Assembly (NCBI RefSeq): GCF_001705035.1 | Contig: NZ_MCIG01000003.1 | Location: 47,391 to 99,567 of the forward strand | Direction: 5' to 3' | Length of the DNA: 52,177 nt | Source of the DNA: Curtobacterium sp. UCD-KPL2560 | GTDB lineage: Bacteria > Actinomycetota > Actinomycetes > Actinomycetales > Microbacteriaceae | In this document: one piece after another, positions 1 through 8,185 of the stretch | Numbering within the stretch: the stretch's first letter is position 1 | Layout of the letters: every line of letters starts with the position of its first letter | Translations under genes and position numbers: made by a program | The notes under the pieces: generated by a model | Databases searched by the model: none | Seen by the model: only the letters and a program-made list of their open reading frames with translations | What the model was told of the DNA's origin: nothing

Positions 1-20
1 GCACCGCGCCTCCCGTCCGT
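1..20. repeat. Partial REP-like palindrome at the left edge
   Basis: The window opens with GCACCGCGCCTCCCGTCCGT, the right arm of the palindromic intergenic repeat seen complete at 6496, 15790, 41895, 47365, 48716 and 50367. The left arm would lie outside the window. Bases 21-92, up to the tatB stop, hold nothing else I can name. Confidence 0.7.
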
Positions 21-92
21 CAGCGGGGCACGTAGCGGACGTGGGCCGCTCGTCGGAACACAGGCGGGCCCGTCGGCGGTGAGTCGGAAGGG

Positions 93-473
93 TCAGGTCG
101 CCTCGGCGTCGAAGGGGGCGGGCTCGCCCGCGGCGAGCGGCACGACGGGTGCCGTCGCGCGGACGCGCGACGCGGTGACCTGCGCGGTCTCGACCGCCGC
201 CATCCCACCCGCGGTCGTGCCGCCGGAGTCGAGCAGCGCGTCGCGGATGATCCGCCGCGGGTCGTACTGGCGCGGGTCGAGCTTCTGCCAGTCGACGTCG
301 TCGAACTCGGGGCCCATCTCCTCGCGCATCCGGTCCTTCGCGGTGTCCGCGAACCGACGGACCGCCTTGACGAACTCCGCGAGCTTCTGCGCGTACATCG
401 GCAACCGCTGCGGGCCGAGGAGCAGCACCGCGATGATCCCGATGATCAGGATCTTGTTGAAGTCGATGGACAC
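93..473 (-). CDS. tatB: Sec-independent (twin-arginine) translocase subunit TatB
   Basis: TatB is the single-pass membrane subunit that works with TatC as receptor for folded Tat substrates. From the GTG at 473 the protein has 126 residues. It starts VSIDFNKILIIGIIAVLLLG, the short N-terminal helix of the family, followed by the hinge GPQRLP, an amphipathic helix (YAQKLAEFVKAVRRFADTAK) and an acidic, then Ala/Pro-rich variable tail. Codons just upstream in frame are GTT, so GTG 473 is the best start; a longer frame up to 896 is only the shadow of the methyltransferase. It is divergent from the O-methyltransferase (64 bp apart), an arrangement common in actinobacteria. TatA is an alternative name for such short proteins, but length and sequence favour TatB. 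Confidence 0.9.
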   Translation of the reverse strand: MSIDFNKILIIGIIAVLLLGPQRLPMYAQKLAEFVKAVRRFADTAKDRMREEMGPEFDDVDWQKLDPRQYDPRRIIRDALLDSGGTTAGGMAAVETAQVTASRVRATAPVVPLAAGEPAPFDAEAT

Positions 474-537
474 GCAAACGAGCGTAACCCGTCCCACTGC
501 GCCGCACCCGTAGAGTTGTCCTCCGAACGGAGTGTGC

Positions 538-1170
538 GTGTCAGAGAAAGAGTCGAACTGGAAGTTCACCGAGGACCTCGTCTCGGAGCCCGAGGTGATC
601 GCCCGGGCGCGTGAGCACTCCCTGGAACTCGGGGTCGAGGCGATCTCCCCCGCCATCGGCGCCCAGATCGCCGTGGTGTCCGCTGCCTCGCGTGCGACGG
701 CGATGATCGAGATCGGCACCGGGCTCGGCGTCTCCGGGCTGTACCTGCTCGCCGGGGCCCCGGACGCGACCCTCACCACGATCGACGTCGAGGTGGACCA
801 CCAGCAGTACGCCCGCGACGCGTACATCGCCGCCGGCACCGCCCCCGCCCGGATCCGGCTCATCCCCGGTCGGGCGAACCAGGTGCTCCCGCGCATGAAC
901 GAGGCGTCCTACGACGTCGTGCTCGTGGACGCCGACCCCGAGCACGTGATCGAGTACGTCGAGCACGGGCTCCGGCTCGCCCGTGTCGGCGGCACCGTGC
1001 TCGTCCCGCACGCACTGTGGCGCGGTCGTGTGGCCGACCCGGTGCGCCGGGACCGGGCGACGACGGACTTCCGGCTACTGCTCACCGAGGTGTCGACCTC
1101 GGGTGCCGTGCGGAGTGCGCTCTCCCCCGCGGGGGACGGGCTGCTGCAGATGACGAAGGTGTCCGCGTAG
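538..1170 (+). CDS. SAM-dependent O-methyltransferase (class I, family 3)
   Basis: A predicted 210-residue cytosolic methyltransferase. The SAM-binding motif I is IEIGTGLGVSGLYLL (about residues 60-75), with an acidic motif TTIDVEVD after beta 2 and VVLVDADP later, as in catechol/caffeoyl-CoA-type O-methyltransferases. The substrate cannot be read from the sequence. GTG at 538 is preferred over GTG at 532 because CGGAG at 527-531 then sits at normal Shine-Dalgarno distance; the protein starts VSEKESNWKF. It is divergent from tatB and convergent with the DUF3117 gene, from which it is separated by a repeat array and a strong hairpin. Confidence 0.9.
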   Translation: MSEKESNWKFTEDLVSEPEVIARAREHSLELGVEAISPAIGAQIAVVSAASRATAMIEIGTGLGVSGLYLLAGAPDATLTTIDVEVDHQQYARDAYIAAGTAPARIRLIPGRANQVLPRMNEASYDVVLVDADPEHVIEYVEHGLRLARVGGTVLVPHALWRGRVADPVRRDRATTDFRLLLTEVSTSGAVRSALSPAGDGLLQMTKVSA

Positions 1171-1189
1171 CGGTCTGCACCTGAGCACG

Positions 1190-1306
1190 GCCGCTTCATC
1201 GAGCGCAGCGGGCGTTTCCTCGCGCGCAGCGGCCGCTTCCTCGAGCGCCGCCGCTTGCTCGTGCGCGGCTGCTTGCTCGTGTGCGGCTGCTTGCTCGTGC
1301 GCGGCT
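1190..1306. repeat. Degenerate tandem repeat with three 18-bp units
   Basis: GCTTGCTCGTGCGCGGCT occurs head to tail at 1253-1270, 1271-1288 and 1289-1306, with one changed base in the middle copy. Upstream, 1190-1252 holds older copies of 18-21 bp of the form CGCTTCCTCGAGCGCAGCGG. The array lies between the methyltransferase stop and its probable terminator. It is open on both strands (on the minus strand it would read as AAAHEQ repeats), but there is no start with a ribosome site, so I treat it as non-coding. Confidence 0.85.
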
Positions 1307-1330
1307 GCCGCCCGGACTCCCACAGACGAC

Positions 1331-1364
1331 GACAGGCCCGGAGCGTACGCGCTCCGGGCCTGTC
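1331..1364. terminator. Bidirectional terminator hairpin
   Basis: A perfect inverted repeat: arms GACAGGCCCGGAGCG (1331-1345) and CGCTCCGGGCCTGTC (1350-1364) around TACG. It lies between the convergent methyltransferase and DUF3117 genes and can serve both. There is no T-tract, as is usual at this GC content. Confidence 0.8.
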
Positions 1365-1383
1365 GACGTGGTGCTTCGACGGA

Positions 1384-1554
1384 CTATGCCGAGACGACCT
1401 CGGCGAGTGCGTCGTGGAGTTCCTTGGCCTCGGCGTCGTTGACCGAGACCACCAGGCGGCCTCCACCTTCGAGCGGAACCCGCACGACGATGAGTCGACC
1501 CTCCTTGACAGCCTCCATCGGCCCGTCACCGGTCCTCGGCTTCATCGCTGCCAT
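1384..1554 (-). CDS. DUF3117 domain-containing small protein
   Basis: A 56-residue protein starting MAAMKPRTGDGPMEAVKEGR and containing VRVPLEGGGRLVVSVNDAE, which matches the short, highly conserved actinobacterial DUF3117 family of unknown function. The start at 1554 is set by AAAGGGGA about eight bases upstream. It is divergent from the AI-2E-type permease and ends just before the 1331-1364 hairpin. No function is claimed. Confidence 0.9.
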   Translation of the reverse strand: MAAMKPRTGDGPMEAVKEGRLIVVRVPLEGGGRLVVSVNDAEAKELHDALAEVVSA

Positions 1555-1681
1555 CAGATGTCCCCTTTCGCGCAGTACATGCCTGGCCATTATCCCGTAT
1601 CGAGGGGCGAACTGCGAAACCGCCCAGGTTGGGGGTGTCGGATCGCCGCTGTCGTTCGGCTCCCGTGCGTACGCTGCGCGG

Positions 1682-2935
1682 ATGCCGTTCATCCGCTCCA
1701 CGCGCAGTGCACGCCCCCTCGACCCCGCCGTCGAGGCCGTCCCGGCGGGCATGCGCATCGCGGGCGCCTTCTCGTGGCGGTTCCTCGTCGTGCTCGCCGC
1801 GCTGGCCGTCGTCGTCGCGTTCGTGGTGCTCCTGCAGGACATCGTCGTGCCGTTCTGCATCGGGCTGCTGCTCTGCGCGTTGCTCGCGCCGATGTCAGCG
1901 TTCCTGCAGCGGCACCGGTGGCCGAAGTGGCTCGCGGTGCTCTCGTGCTTCCTCGCGGTCGCCGTCGTGATCGCCGTCCTCGCGCTCGTCGTCACCGCGC
2001 AGATCCGGTACGACCTGCCGTCGCTCGAGCGTCGACTGCACCACACCGCGGACTCGCTCCAGTCGCTGCTGAACACCGAGCCGTTCGGCATCACGTCGTC
2101 GCAGGTCGACAAGTGGATCTCGCAGGGCACCGACTTCATCGAGAAGCACGCCTCGTCGATCCTCTCCGGGTTCCAGGCCGCGGGACTCGGCGTCGTGCAC
2201 GCGCTCGAGGGGCTGTTCATCGTGGTCTTCACGACGCTGTTCGTGCTCATCGACGGGAAGCGCATCTGGGCGTGGGTCGTCCGGCTGTTCCCCCGTCGCG
2301 CCCGTGCCCGCATCGACGTGGCCGGGAACGCCGGGTGGAAGACCCTGACGAGCTTCATCCGCGTGCAGCTCGTGGTCGCGGTCACGGACGCGCTCGGCAT
2401 CGTGATCGGTGCGCTCGCCCTGCAGCTCCCGCTCGCGATCCCGATCGGTGTCGTGGTGTTCCTCGGTGCGTTCGTCCCCGTCGTCGGTGCGATCGTCGGC
2501 GGCACGGTGGCCGTCGTGATCGCGCTCGTCTTCAGCGGCTGGGTGCCGGCGCTGGTGATGCTCGGCATCGTCGTGGTCGTGCAGCAGCTGGAGAGCCACG
2601 TCCTGCACCCGTTCCTCACCGGCAGCGCCGTGAAGGTGCACCCGCTCGGCGTCGTGCTCGGCGTGACCGCGGGCACGACCATCGCCGGCGTGGTCGGCGC
2701 GTTCTTCGCGGTGCCGTTCATCGCCACCGTGAACGCGATGGTCACCGCCGCGGCCGCGTGGAAGCCCGACGGCGCCGGGCTGGACGGCACCGGCTCGGTC
2801 GGCGCGGGGTCGGACGGCGCCGGCTCGGACGGCACCGGCTCGGACGGCACCGGGCCGGACGGCGCGGTGCTCCCCGGCGGGGCGTCGTCGGACTCAGCGG
2901 CGGGGGCGGCCGATCACGGCGGGGTCCAGTCGTAG
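1682..2935 (+). CDS. AI-2E family transporter (PerM/YdiK type permease)
   Basis: A 417-residue polytopic inner-membrane protein of the AI-2E transporter family, which includes PerM/YdiK and TqsA; real substrates vary and none is implied here. Several hydrophobic segments are visible: a pair near residues 30-75, one at about 85-110, and a cluster at 175-335. The typical core includes GLFIVVFTTLFVLIDGKR and FLGAFVPVVGAIVGGTV. The C-terminus is a hydrophilic low-complexity tail of GSDGT/GSDGA units encoded by 15-bp repeats at about 2775-2865. The start at ATG 1682 follows TACGCT by six bases, fitting a leaderless transcript. Its 3' end overlaps the convergent mannosyltransferase gene by 22 bp. 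Confidence 0.85.
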   Translation: MPFIRSTRSARPLDPAVEAVPAGMRIAGAFSWRFLVVLAALAVVVAFVVLLQDIVVPFCIGLLLCALLAPMSAFLQRHRWPKWLAVLSCFLAVAVVIAVLALVVTAQIRYDLPSLERRLHHTADSLQSLLNTEPFGITSSQVDKWISQGTDFIEKHASSILSGFQAAGLGVVHALEGLFIVVFTTLFVLIDGKRIWAWVVRLFPRRARARIDVAGNAGWKTLTSFIRVQLVVAVTDALGIVIGALALQLPLAIPIGVVVFLGAFVPVVGAIVGGTVAVVIALVFSGWVPALVMLGIVVVVQQLESHVLHPFLTGSAVKVHPLGVVLGVTAGTTIAGVVGAFFAVPFIATVNAMVTAAAAWKPDGAGLDGTGSVGAGSDGAGSDGTGSDGTGPDGAVLPGGASSDSAAGAADHGGVQS

Positions 2936-4152
2936 CCGTCGACCCACCAGCAGTAGTACAACCAGGTCCACTGCAGCCCGAGGCAGACCGCCACGAGGAG
3001 GACCCGGTACACCCGCGACCGCGGCAGCGCGACGATCCCGAGCAGGGGCGCGATCGGCAGCAGGATGCGCCACGTGCTCGACTGCGGGAAGAACACCGCG
3101 AGCAGGTAGACCAGGTACGCCACGGCCCACAGCCGCAGCTCCAGACCGATGCGCCGCGCGGCGGGCTGGAACACGAAGACCGCGAACCCGACGAGCACGA
3201 GCGCGAGCAGGACCCCGCCCACCGGCTGCCGGAACCACCAGCCGAAGCCCTGCACCCACGGCGCGAAGGGCACGAGGTCACCCCACCCGATGTACGACGA
3301 CCGCCAGGCGAGCTCGGTGTCGGTGTACGCCTTCGGGACGCCGGTGACGGCCCAGGCGATCGCCGGCCACGCCAGCCCGACCAGGCCGGACACCACGGCA
3401 ACGACGAGCGGTGGCAGCGCGCCCCGGACCGTCGGACGAGCGTCCTCGCGGACCCAGGCGGGACGGACGGCCCACACGACCACGAAGAGCCCGACCGCGA
3501 GCGCGAAGGCGAGTCCCGTGGGCCGCGTCATGCCGAGCAGGAGCACGACGGGCAGCATCGTCCACCAGCGCCGGTCGACCATGAGCAACAGCGCGACGAC
3601 GAGCAGGAACAGGCCCATCGCCTCGGCGTAGGCGACCTGGAAGACCGCGGACACCGGGGCGACGCAGAACAGCACCGTCGCGAAGGTGGCCCGCGGGTCG
3701 TCGAGGAACCGGCCCACGAGCCGCCGGAAGACCAGGGCGGCACCCCATCCGGCGACGAGCGACACCGTGACCGCGACGGCCTCGAACGACGCACCGGTCA
3801 GGAGCATGAGCCCGCGGACCAGGAACGGGTACGCGGGCATGAACGCCCACGCGTTCTCCGTCACGTGGCCGACGGCGTCGACGGGCAGCACGGACGGGTA
3901 GCCGCCCGTCGCGATCACCCGGTACCAGGCACCGTCCCAGATGGACGCGAAGGACAGGTACGACGGGTGCGCGGGCGTGAACGAGTTGGCGGTCTGCACG
4001 CGCGCGAAGGCGAGCAGCATGGCGCCGGTGACGAGCCGGGCGGCGACGTAGACGACGGTGATGCGCACCCACCAGGGCACGGCGCGGTAGCGGGCACGCC
4101 AGCGCGCACTGCTCCGGGGTCCCGCGACGACCGGCGCGGGACCGGTGGTCAC
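2914..4152 (-). CDS. Membrane mannosyltransferase-like protein (PIG-V/GT-C type)
   Basis: About 412 residues with roughly ten hydrophobic segments. Near residue 70 there is [19 protein letters not shown], resembling the catalytic-loop WD motif of PIG-V-like GT-C mannosyltransferases, and later [14 protein letters not shown], also typical. It would move mannose from a polyprenyl-phosphate donor to an acceptor outside the cytoplasm; donor and acceptor are inferred from the family only. GTG 4152 overlaps the dapE stop as GTGA, suggesting translational coupling; GTG 4164 is an alternative four codons longer. The stop overlaps the convergent AI-2E transporter gene. Confidence 0.75.
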   Translation of the reverse strand: MTTGPAPVVAGPRSSARWRARYRAVPWWVRITVVYVAARLVTGAMLLAFARVQTANSFTPAHPSYLSFASIWDGAWYRVIATGGYPSVLPVDAVGHVTENAWAFMPAYPFLVRGLMLLTGASFEAVAVTVSLVAGWGAALVFRRLVGRFLDDPRATFATVLFCVAPVSAVFQVAYAEAMGLFLLVVALLLMVDRRWWTMLPVVLLLGMTRPTGLAFALAVGLFVVVWAVRPAWVREDARPTVRGALPPLVVAVVSGLVGLAWPAIAWAVTGVPKAYTDTELAWRSSYIGWGDLVPFAPWVQGFGWWFRQPVGGVLLALVLVGFAVFVFQPAARRIGLELRLWAVAYLVYLLAVFFPQSSTWRILLPIAPLLGIVALPRSRVYRVLLVAVCLGLQWTWLYYCWWVDGYDWTPP

Positions 4153-5231
4153 GCCGTCAGCCACCGCCGCAGACCGTCCTCGACCGCGGTGATCTGGTCG
4201 ACGGGGACCTGCTCGTCGTCGTGGTGCGCGAAGACCGGCTCACCCGGGCCGTAGTTCACGGCGGGGACGCCGAGCGCCGAGAACCGGGCGACGTCCGTCC
4301 AGCCGTACTTCGGGCGCGGGGCCGGGCCGCCGACGGCCGCGACGAAGTCCTGGGCCAGCGGAGCGTCGAGTCCGGGGCGGGCGCCGGCGGCGAGGTCGAC
4401 GATCTGCACGTCGTACCCGTCGAAGAGCTCCCGGATGTGCGCGACGGCCTCGTCGGCGCTGCGCGAGGGCGCGAAGCGGTAGTTGACGTGGACCATCGCC
4501 TCGTCGGGGATGACGTTGCCGGCGATGCCGCCAGAGATGCCGACCGCGTTGAGGCCCTCGCGGTACTCGAGCCCGTCCACCGTCACGGTCCGGGGCTCGT
4601 ACGCGGCGAGCGTCGCGAGGATCGGCGCGGTCTTGTGGATCGCGTTGTCGCCGATCCAGCTCCGGGCGCTGTGCGAGCGCTTGCCGAACGTCCGGACCTC
4701 GGCCCGGAGGTTGCCGTTGCAGCCGCCCTCGATCTGGGCGCCCGAGGGCTCCCCCAGGATCGCGAAGTCGCCGGCGAGGAGTTCCGGTCGGGTGCGGGCG
4801 AGCCGACCGAGGCCGTTCAGGGAGTCGCTCACCTCCTCGTGGTCGTAGAAGACCCACGTGACGTCGACCGACGGTGCGACGAGGTCGTGCGCGAGCTTGA
4901 GCTGCACACCGACCCCGGCCTTCATGTCGACGGTGCCGCGGCCCCAGAGGATCTCGGTGCCGTCGTCGGTGGTGCGGAACTCGGTCGGCAGGTTGCCGTT
5001 CAGCGGCACGGTGTCGATGTGCCCGGCGATGACGACCCGGCGGTCGCGCCCGAGCTGCGTCCTGGCCACGATCGCGTCACCGTCGCGGACCACGTCGAGG
5101 TGCTCCAGCGGCGCGAGGGTCGCCTCGATCGCGTCGGCCAGGCGGCCTTCGTTCCCGGACACCGACTCGATGTCGCAGATGGCACGCGTGATGTCGATGG
5201 ACGAGGCGGTGAGGTCGAGCAGCTCCGGCAT
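4149..5231 (-). CDS. dapE: Succinyl-diaminopimelate desuccinylase
   Basis: DapE removes succinate from N-succinyl-LL-2,6-diaminopimelate in the succinylase branch of lysine and peptidoglycan precursor synthesis. The protein has 360 residues. Metal-site motifs of the M20 family are present: AGHIDTVP (His, Asp), [11 protein letters not shown] (bridging Asp), the pair Glu-Glu in [12 protein letters not shown] (catalytic Glu) and [15 protein letters not shown]. The dimerisation part contains [16 protein letters not shown], and the C-terminal metal His lies in [17 protein letters not shown] lies six bases before the ATG, the leaderless pattern. It is divergent from dapD and coupled to the downstream mannosyltransferase-like gene. 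Confidence 0.95.
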   Translation of the reverse strand: MPELLDLTASSIDITRAICDIESVSGNEGRLADAIEATLAPLEHLDVVRDGDAIVARTQLGRDRRVVIAGHIDTVPLNGNLPTEFRTTDDGTEILWGRGTVDMKAGVGVQLKLAHDLVAPSVDVTWVFYDHEEVSDSLNGLGRLARTRPELLAGDFAILGEPSGAQIEGGCNGNLRAEVRTFGKRSHSARSWIGDNAIHKTAPILATLAAYEPRTVTVDGLEYREGLNAVGISGGIAGNVIPDEAMVHVNYRFAPSRSADEAVAHIRELFDGYDVQIVDLAAGARPGLDAPLAQDFVAAVGGPAPRPKYGWTDVARFSALGVPAVNYGPGEPVFAHHDDEQVPVDQITAVEDGLRRWLTA

Positions 5232-5237
5232 GCGGGC

Positions 5238-5372
5238 AGCCTACCGGCCGAGCCCTGCCGGTCCCGTGGACGGTGGCGAACCTGTGGAGCACCGCAGGCC
5301 CCGCAGTCCGCGACGCCGGTGCCGTCCTCCGGACCGCCCGGACGGTCGCCCCTCGCGGGCGCTCGCTACCCT
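5238..5372. promoter_or_regulatory. Divergent dapE/dapD leaderless -10 elements
   Basis: The 147-bp dapE-dapD gap carries a TANNNT hexamer next to each start codon: TAGGCT (minus strand, 5243-5238) six bases before the dapE ATG and TACCCT (plus strand, 5367-5372) six bases before the dapD GTG. No Shine-Dalgarno sequence precedes either start. Both fit transcription beginning at the start codon. I see no clear -35 boxes. Confidence 0.55.
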
Positions 5373-5378
5373 TGTCCG

Positions 5379-6344
5379 GTGACCGAGACGACCTCCACCG
5401 CGCAGCCCACCCACGCCTGGGGCCACGGCCTGGCGACGATCGCCGCCGACGGCACCACCCTCGACACCTGGTACCCGGAGACGCACCTCGGTGTCCTGCC
5501 CTCCGACGCCGCCGTCCCCGCCGACCTCCTCGCGCACGTGGGCGAGGACCCGCGCCGCGAGGTCCGCACCGAGGTCGTGACGACCGCCGTCGCCATCGAC
5601 GACGCCCCGGCGAGCACGCCCGACGCGTACCTCCGACTGCACCTGCTCAGCCACCTGCACGTCCGCCCGAACACCGTCAACCTCGACGGCGTCTTCGCGC
5701 ACCTGCCGATCGTCGCGTGGACGAACGCCGGACCGGTCCACCCCGACGCGCTCGTCCGGCTCCGCCCGGTGCTGCAGCGCGCGGGCATCGCGGTGCACGC
5801 GGTCGACAAGTTCCCCCGCCTGCTCGACTACGTGGTGCCCGAACGGGTCCGGATCGCCGACGCCTCGCGGGTCCGCCTCGGCGCGCACCTCGCCCCGGGC
5901 ACGACCGTCATGCACGAGGGCTTCGTCAACTTCAACGCGGGCACCCTCGGTGACGCGATGGTCGAGGGCCGGATCAGCCAGGGCGTCGTCGTGGGGAACG
6001 GCACGGACATCGGTGGCGGGGCGTCGATCATGGGCACGCTGTCCGGCGGCGGCACGCACCGGGTGTCCCTCGGTGAGCGGGCCCTGCTCGGCGCGAACGC
6101 CGGTCTCGGGATCTCGCTCGGCGACGACTCCGTGGTCGAGGCGGGGCTCTACGTCACGGCCGGCACCAAGGTCGTGCTCGTCGGAGCCGCCCCGGCACCC
6201 GACGGGACCGCCCGCACCGTGAAGGCTGCCGAGCTCTCAGGCGTCCCGAACGTGCTGTTCCGCCGCAACTCGCTCACGGGCGCGGTCGAGGCCCTGCAGC
6301 GCAAGGGCGACGGCATCCAGCTCAACACCGCCCTGCACGCGTAG
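5379..6344 (+). CDS. dapD: 2,3,4,5-tetrahydropyridine-2,6-dicarboxylate N-succinyltransferase
   Basis: DapD transfers succinyl from succinyl-CoA to tetrahydrodipicolinate, two steps before DapE. The 321-residue protein belongs to the longer actinobacterial DapD type: an N-terminal domain of about 150 residues, then a left-handed beta-helix of hexapeptide repeats ([60 protein letters not shown]), and a C-terminal cap ending near [24 protein letters not shown] is the conserved substrate-site region. GTG 5379 follows TACCCT by six bases. A large hairpin at 6384-6430 follows the stop. Confidence 0.95.
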   Translation: MTETTSTAQPTHAWGHGLATIAADGTTLDTWYPETHLGVLPSDAAVPADLLAHVGEDPRREVRTEVVTTAVAIDDAPASTPDAYLRLHLLSHLHVRPNTVNLDGVFAHLPIVAWTNAGPVHPDALVRLRPVLQRAGIAVHAVDKFPRLLDYVVPERVRIADASRVRLGAHLAPGTTVMHEGFVNFNAGTLGDAMVEGRISQGVVVGNGTDIGGGASIMGTLSGGGTHRVSLGERALLGANAGLGISLGDDSVVEAGLYVTAGTKVVLVGAAPAPDGTARTVKAAELSGVPNVLFRRNSLTGAVEALQRKGDGIQLNTALHA

Positions 6345-6383
6345 CCGCTCGGCATCCGCGCCTGGAACGGGGCGTGCCTGGCC

Positions 6384-6430
6384 GAATCGGGCGTACCTGG
6401 TCCATCGGAACGACCAGGTACGCCCGGTTC
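6384..6430 (+). terminator. Hairpin after dapD
   Basis: Arms GAATCGGGCGTACCTGGTC (6384-6402) and GACCAGGTACGCCCGGTTC (6412-6430) pair over 19 bp with one G-U pair and a nine-base loop, 40 bp after the dapD stop. The word CGAGCATCCCACG then occurs twice directly downstream (about 6434-6446 and 6456-6468). Confidence 0.65.
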
Positions 6431-6495
6431 GACCGAGCATCCCACGCGCGCCGGGCGAGCATCCCACGCGGCACGGGAAGGAACGGCCGGGGCGC

Positions 6496-6539
6496 CGGAC
6501 GGGAGGCGCGGTGCCAGCCCGCACCGCGCCTCCCGTCCG
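6496..6539. repeat. REP-like palindromic intergenic repeat (full copy)
   Basis: Perfect 19-bp arms CGGACGGGAGGCGCGGTGC (6496-6514) and its reverse complement (6521-6539) around CAGCCC. It is the reference copy for the repeat family of this window, and lies between the convergent dapD and gltA genes. Confidence 0.9.
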
Positions 6540-6625
6540 ACGCCGCTCGCGTCGCCGAGCGGGCAGGACACGCCGCGCGCGCAGCGCCCAGCGGGCACGA
6601 GGCGTCAGCACGCAGCGCCGAGCGT

Positions 6626-6670
6626 GACAGAAGAGGCCCGCTCGCGGGACGCGAGCGGGCCTCTTCTGTC
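6626..6670. terminator. Strong terminator hairpin upstream of the gltA stop
   Basis: A perfect 20-bp inverted repeat, arms 6626-6645 and 6651-6670 around GGGAC; the core is AGAGGCCCGCTCGC. It lies 21 bp beyond the gltA stop and faces dapD, so it can terminate both convergent genes. Confidence 0.85.
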
Positions 6671-6691
6671 GGGAAGGCGGGCGCCGCGGCG

Positions 6692-8050
6692 TCAGCGCGC
6701 CGGCAGGTCCCGCTCCGGGTGCCCCACGTACAGCTGCTGCGGGCGCCCGATCTTGTTCTGCGGGTCGTTGTTCAGCTCACGCCACTGCGCGATCCAGCCG
6801 GGCAGCCGCCCGATGGCGAACAGCACGGTGAACATCCGCGGCGGGAAGCCCATCGCCCGGTAGATGATGCCGGTGTAGAAGTCGACGTTCGGGTAGAGCC
6901 GGCGGCTGACGAAGTACTCGTCCTCGAGCGCGATCTGCTCCAGCTCCATCGCGATGTCGAGCAGGTCGTCCTGCACGCCGAGCGACTGGAGCACCTCGTG
7001 CGCGGACTCCTTGACGAGCTTCGCGCGCGGGTCGTAGTTCTTGTAGACGCGGTGCCCGAAGCCCATGAGCTTCACCCCGCGCTCCTTGTTCTTCACCCGC
7101 TCGACGAAGCGTGACACCGGCTCGCCCGAGTCCTTGATCTGCTGGAGCATCTCGAGCACGGCCTCGTTCGCGCCGCCGTGCAGCGGCCCGTACAGCGCGT
7201 TGATGCCCGCCGAGATCGACGCGAACATGTTGGCCTTCGTCGAGCCGACGAGCCGCACGGTCGAGGTCGAGGCGTTCTGCTCGTGGTCCTCGTGCAGGAT
7301 GAGCAGCCGCTCGAGCGCCTTCGACAGCACCGGGTTCGGCACGTAGGTCTCGGCCATGGTGCCGAAGTTCAGGCGGAGGAAGTTGTCGACGAACGACAGC
7401 GAGTTGTCCGGGTACAGGAAGGCCTGCCCGATCGCCTTCTTGTGCGCGTACGCCGCGATGACGGGGAGCTTGGCGAGGAGCCGGACGGTCTGCAGCTCGA
7501 CCTTCTCGGGGTCGTCGACGTCCATGTCGTCCTCGTAGTACGTCGACAGCGCACTGACCGCGCTGGACAGCACCGACATCGGGTGGGCCGAGTGCGGGAG
7601 CGCGTCGAACAGGCGACGGAGGTCCTCGTGCAGCAGCGTGTGGCGACGGATCCGCGCGTCGAACGACGCGAGCTCGTCGGCCGTGGGGAGCTCACCGTAG
7701 ATGAGCAGCCAGGCGACCTCGAGGTACGTGCAGCCGGAGGCGACCTGGTCGATCGGGTACCCGCGGTACCGCAGGATGCCCTCGTCGCCGTCGATGTACG
7801 TGATGGCGCTGCGGGTGGCCCCGGTGTTGACGAAGCCGTAGTCGAGCGTGTTCAGCCCCGTCTGCTTCTTGAGCGACGAGATGTCGATCGCCGACGCTCC
7901 GTCGACGCTCGGCAGGATCGGGAACTCCGCCGTTCCCCCCGGGAACGTCAGCGTCGCGGTCTCCGTCGACTCGGCGGCGCCCGGGCTCACGGGGACAGGC
8001 GTGGTGGGCGGTGTGGCCGTCTTCTGAGCGTCGTTGGCAGTGTCAGTCAC
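6692..8050 (-). CDS. gltA: Citrate synthase (type II)
   Basis: GltA condenses acetyl-CoA and oxaloacetate to citrate at the entry to the TCA cycle. The 452-residue protein has the catalytic signatures of the family: GPLHGGANEAV, GFGHRVYKNYDPR and YPNVDFYTGIIYRAMGFP, plus an N-terminal beta-sheet domain (IDISSLKKQTGLNTLDYGF) typical of hexameric type II enzymes. The first 35 residues are a Thr/Pro/Ala-rich extension. The start is GTG 8050, six bases after TAGGCT, the leaderless pattern. It is the last of five minus-strand genes (11426 down to 6692), but has its own promoter-like element. Confidence 0.97.
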   Translation of the reverse strand: MTDTANDAQKTATPPTTPVPVSPGAAESTETATLTFPGGTAEFPILPSVDGASAIDISSLKKQTGLNTLDYGFVNTGATRSAITYIDGDEGILRYRGYPIDQVASGCTYLEVAWLLIYGELPTADELASFDARIRRHTLLHEDLRRLFDALPHSAHPMSVLSSAVSALSTYYEDDMDVDDPEKVELQTVRLLAKLPVIAAYAHKKAIGQAFLYPDNSLSFVDNFLRLNFGTMAETYVPNPVLSKALERLLILHEDHEQNASTSTVRLVGSTKANMFASISAGINALYGPLHGGANEAVLEMLQQIKDSGEPVSRFVERVKNKERGVKLMGFGHRVYKNYDPRAKLVKESAHEVLQSLGVQDDLLDIAMELEQIALEDEYFVSRRLYPNVDFYTGIIYRAMGFPPRMFTVLFAIGRLPGWIAQWRELNNDPQNKIGRPQQLYVGHPERDLPAR

Positions 8051-8185
8051 GACGACAGCCTAATCGCGGCGACTGTCGGTCGTGCACCACCCGGGACCCG
8101 GGATTTGGTGGGAACCGCGGATTGTGCACGGAACGCCCGGCGGTGCGGAGCCCGCGGACCGGCCGGGAGGCGCGGCCCACGCCCG

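Noticed and set aside
1075..1323. Frame on the minus strand reading AAAHEQ repeats
   Set aside because: It is the translation of the 18-bp tandem repeat, overlaps the methyltransferase 3' end and has no ribosome site.
1255..4254. Very long open frames antisense or out of frame to known genes, for example here and at 29765-33217 (+)
   Set aside because: High GC makes stop codons rare in the shadow frames. Their translations are Arg/Pro/Ala-rich without motifs and lie opposite well-identified genes such as dapE or gcvP.
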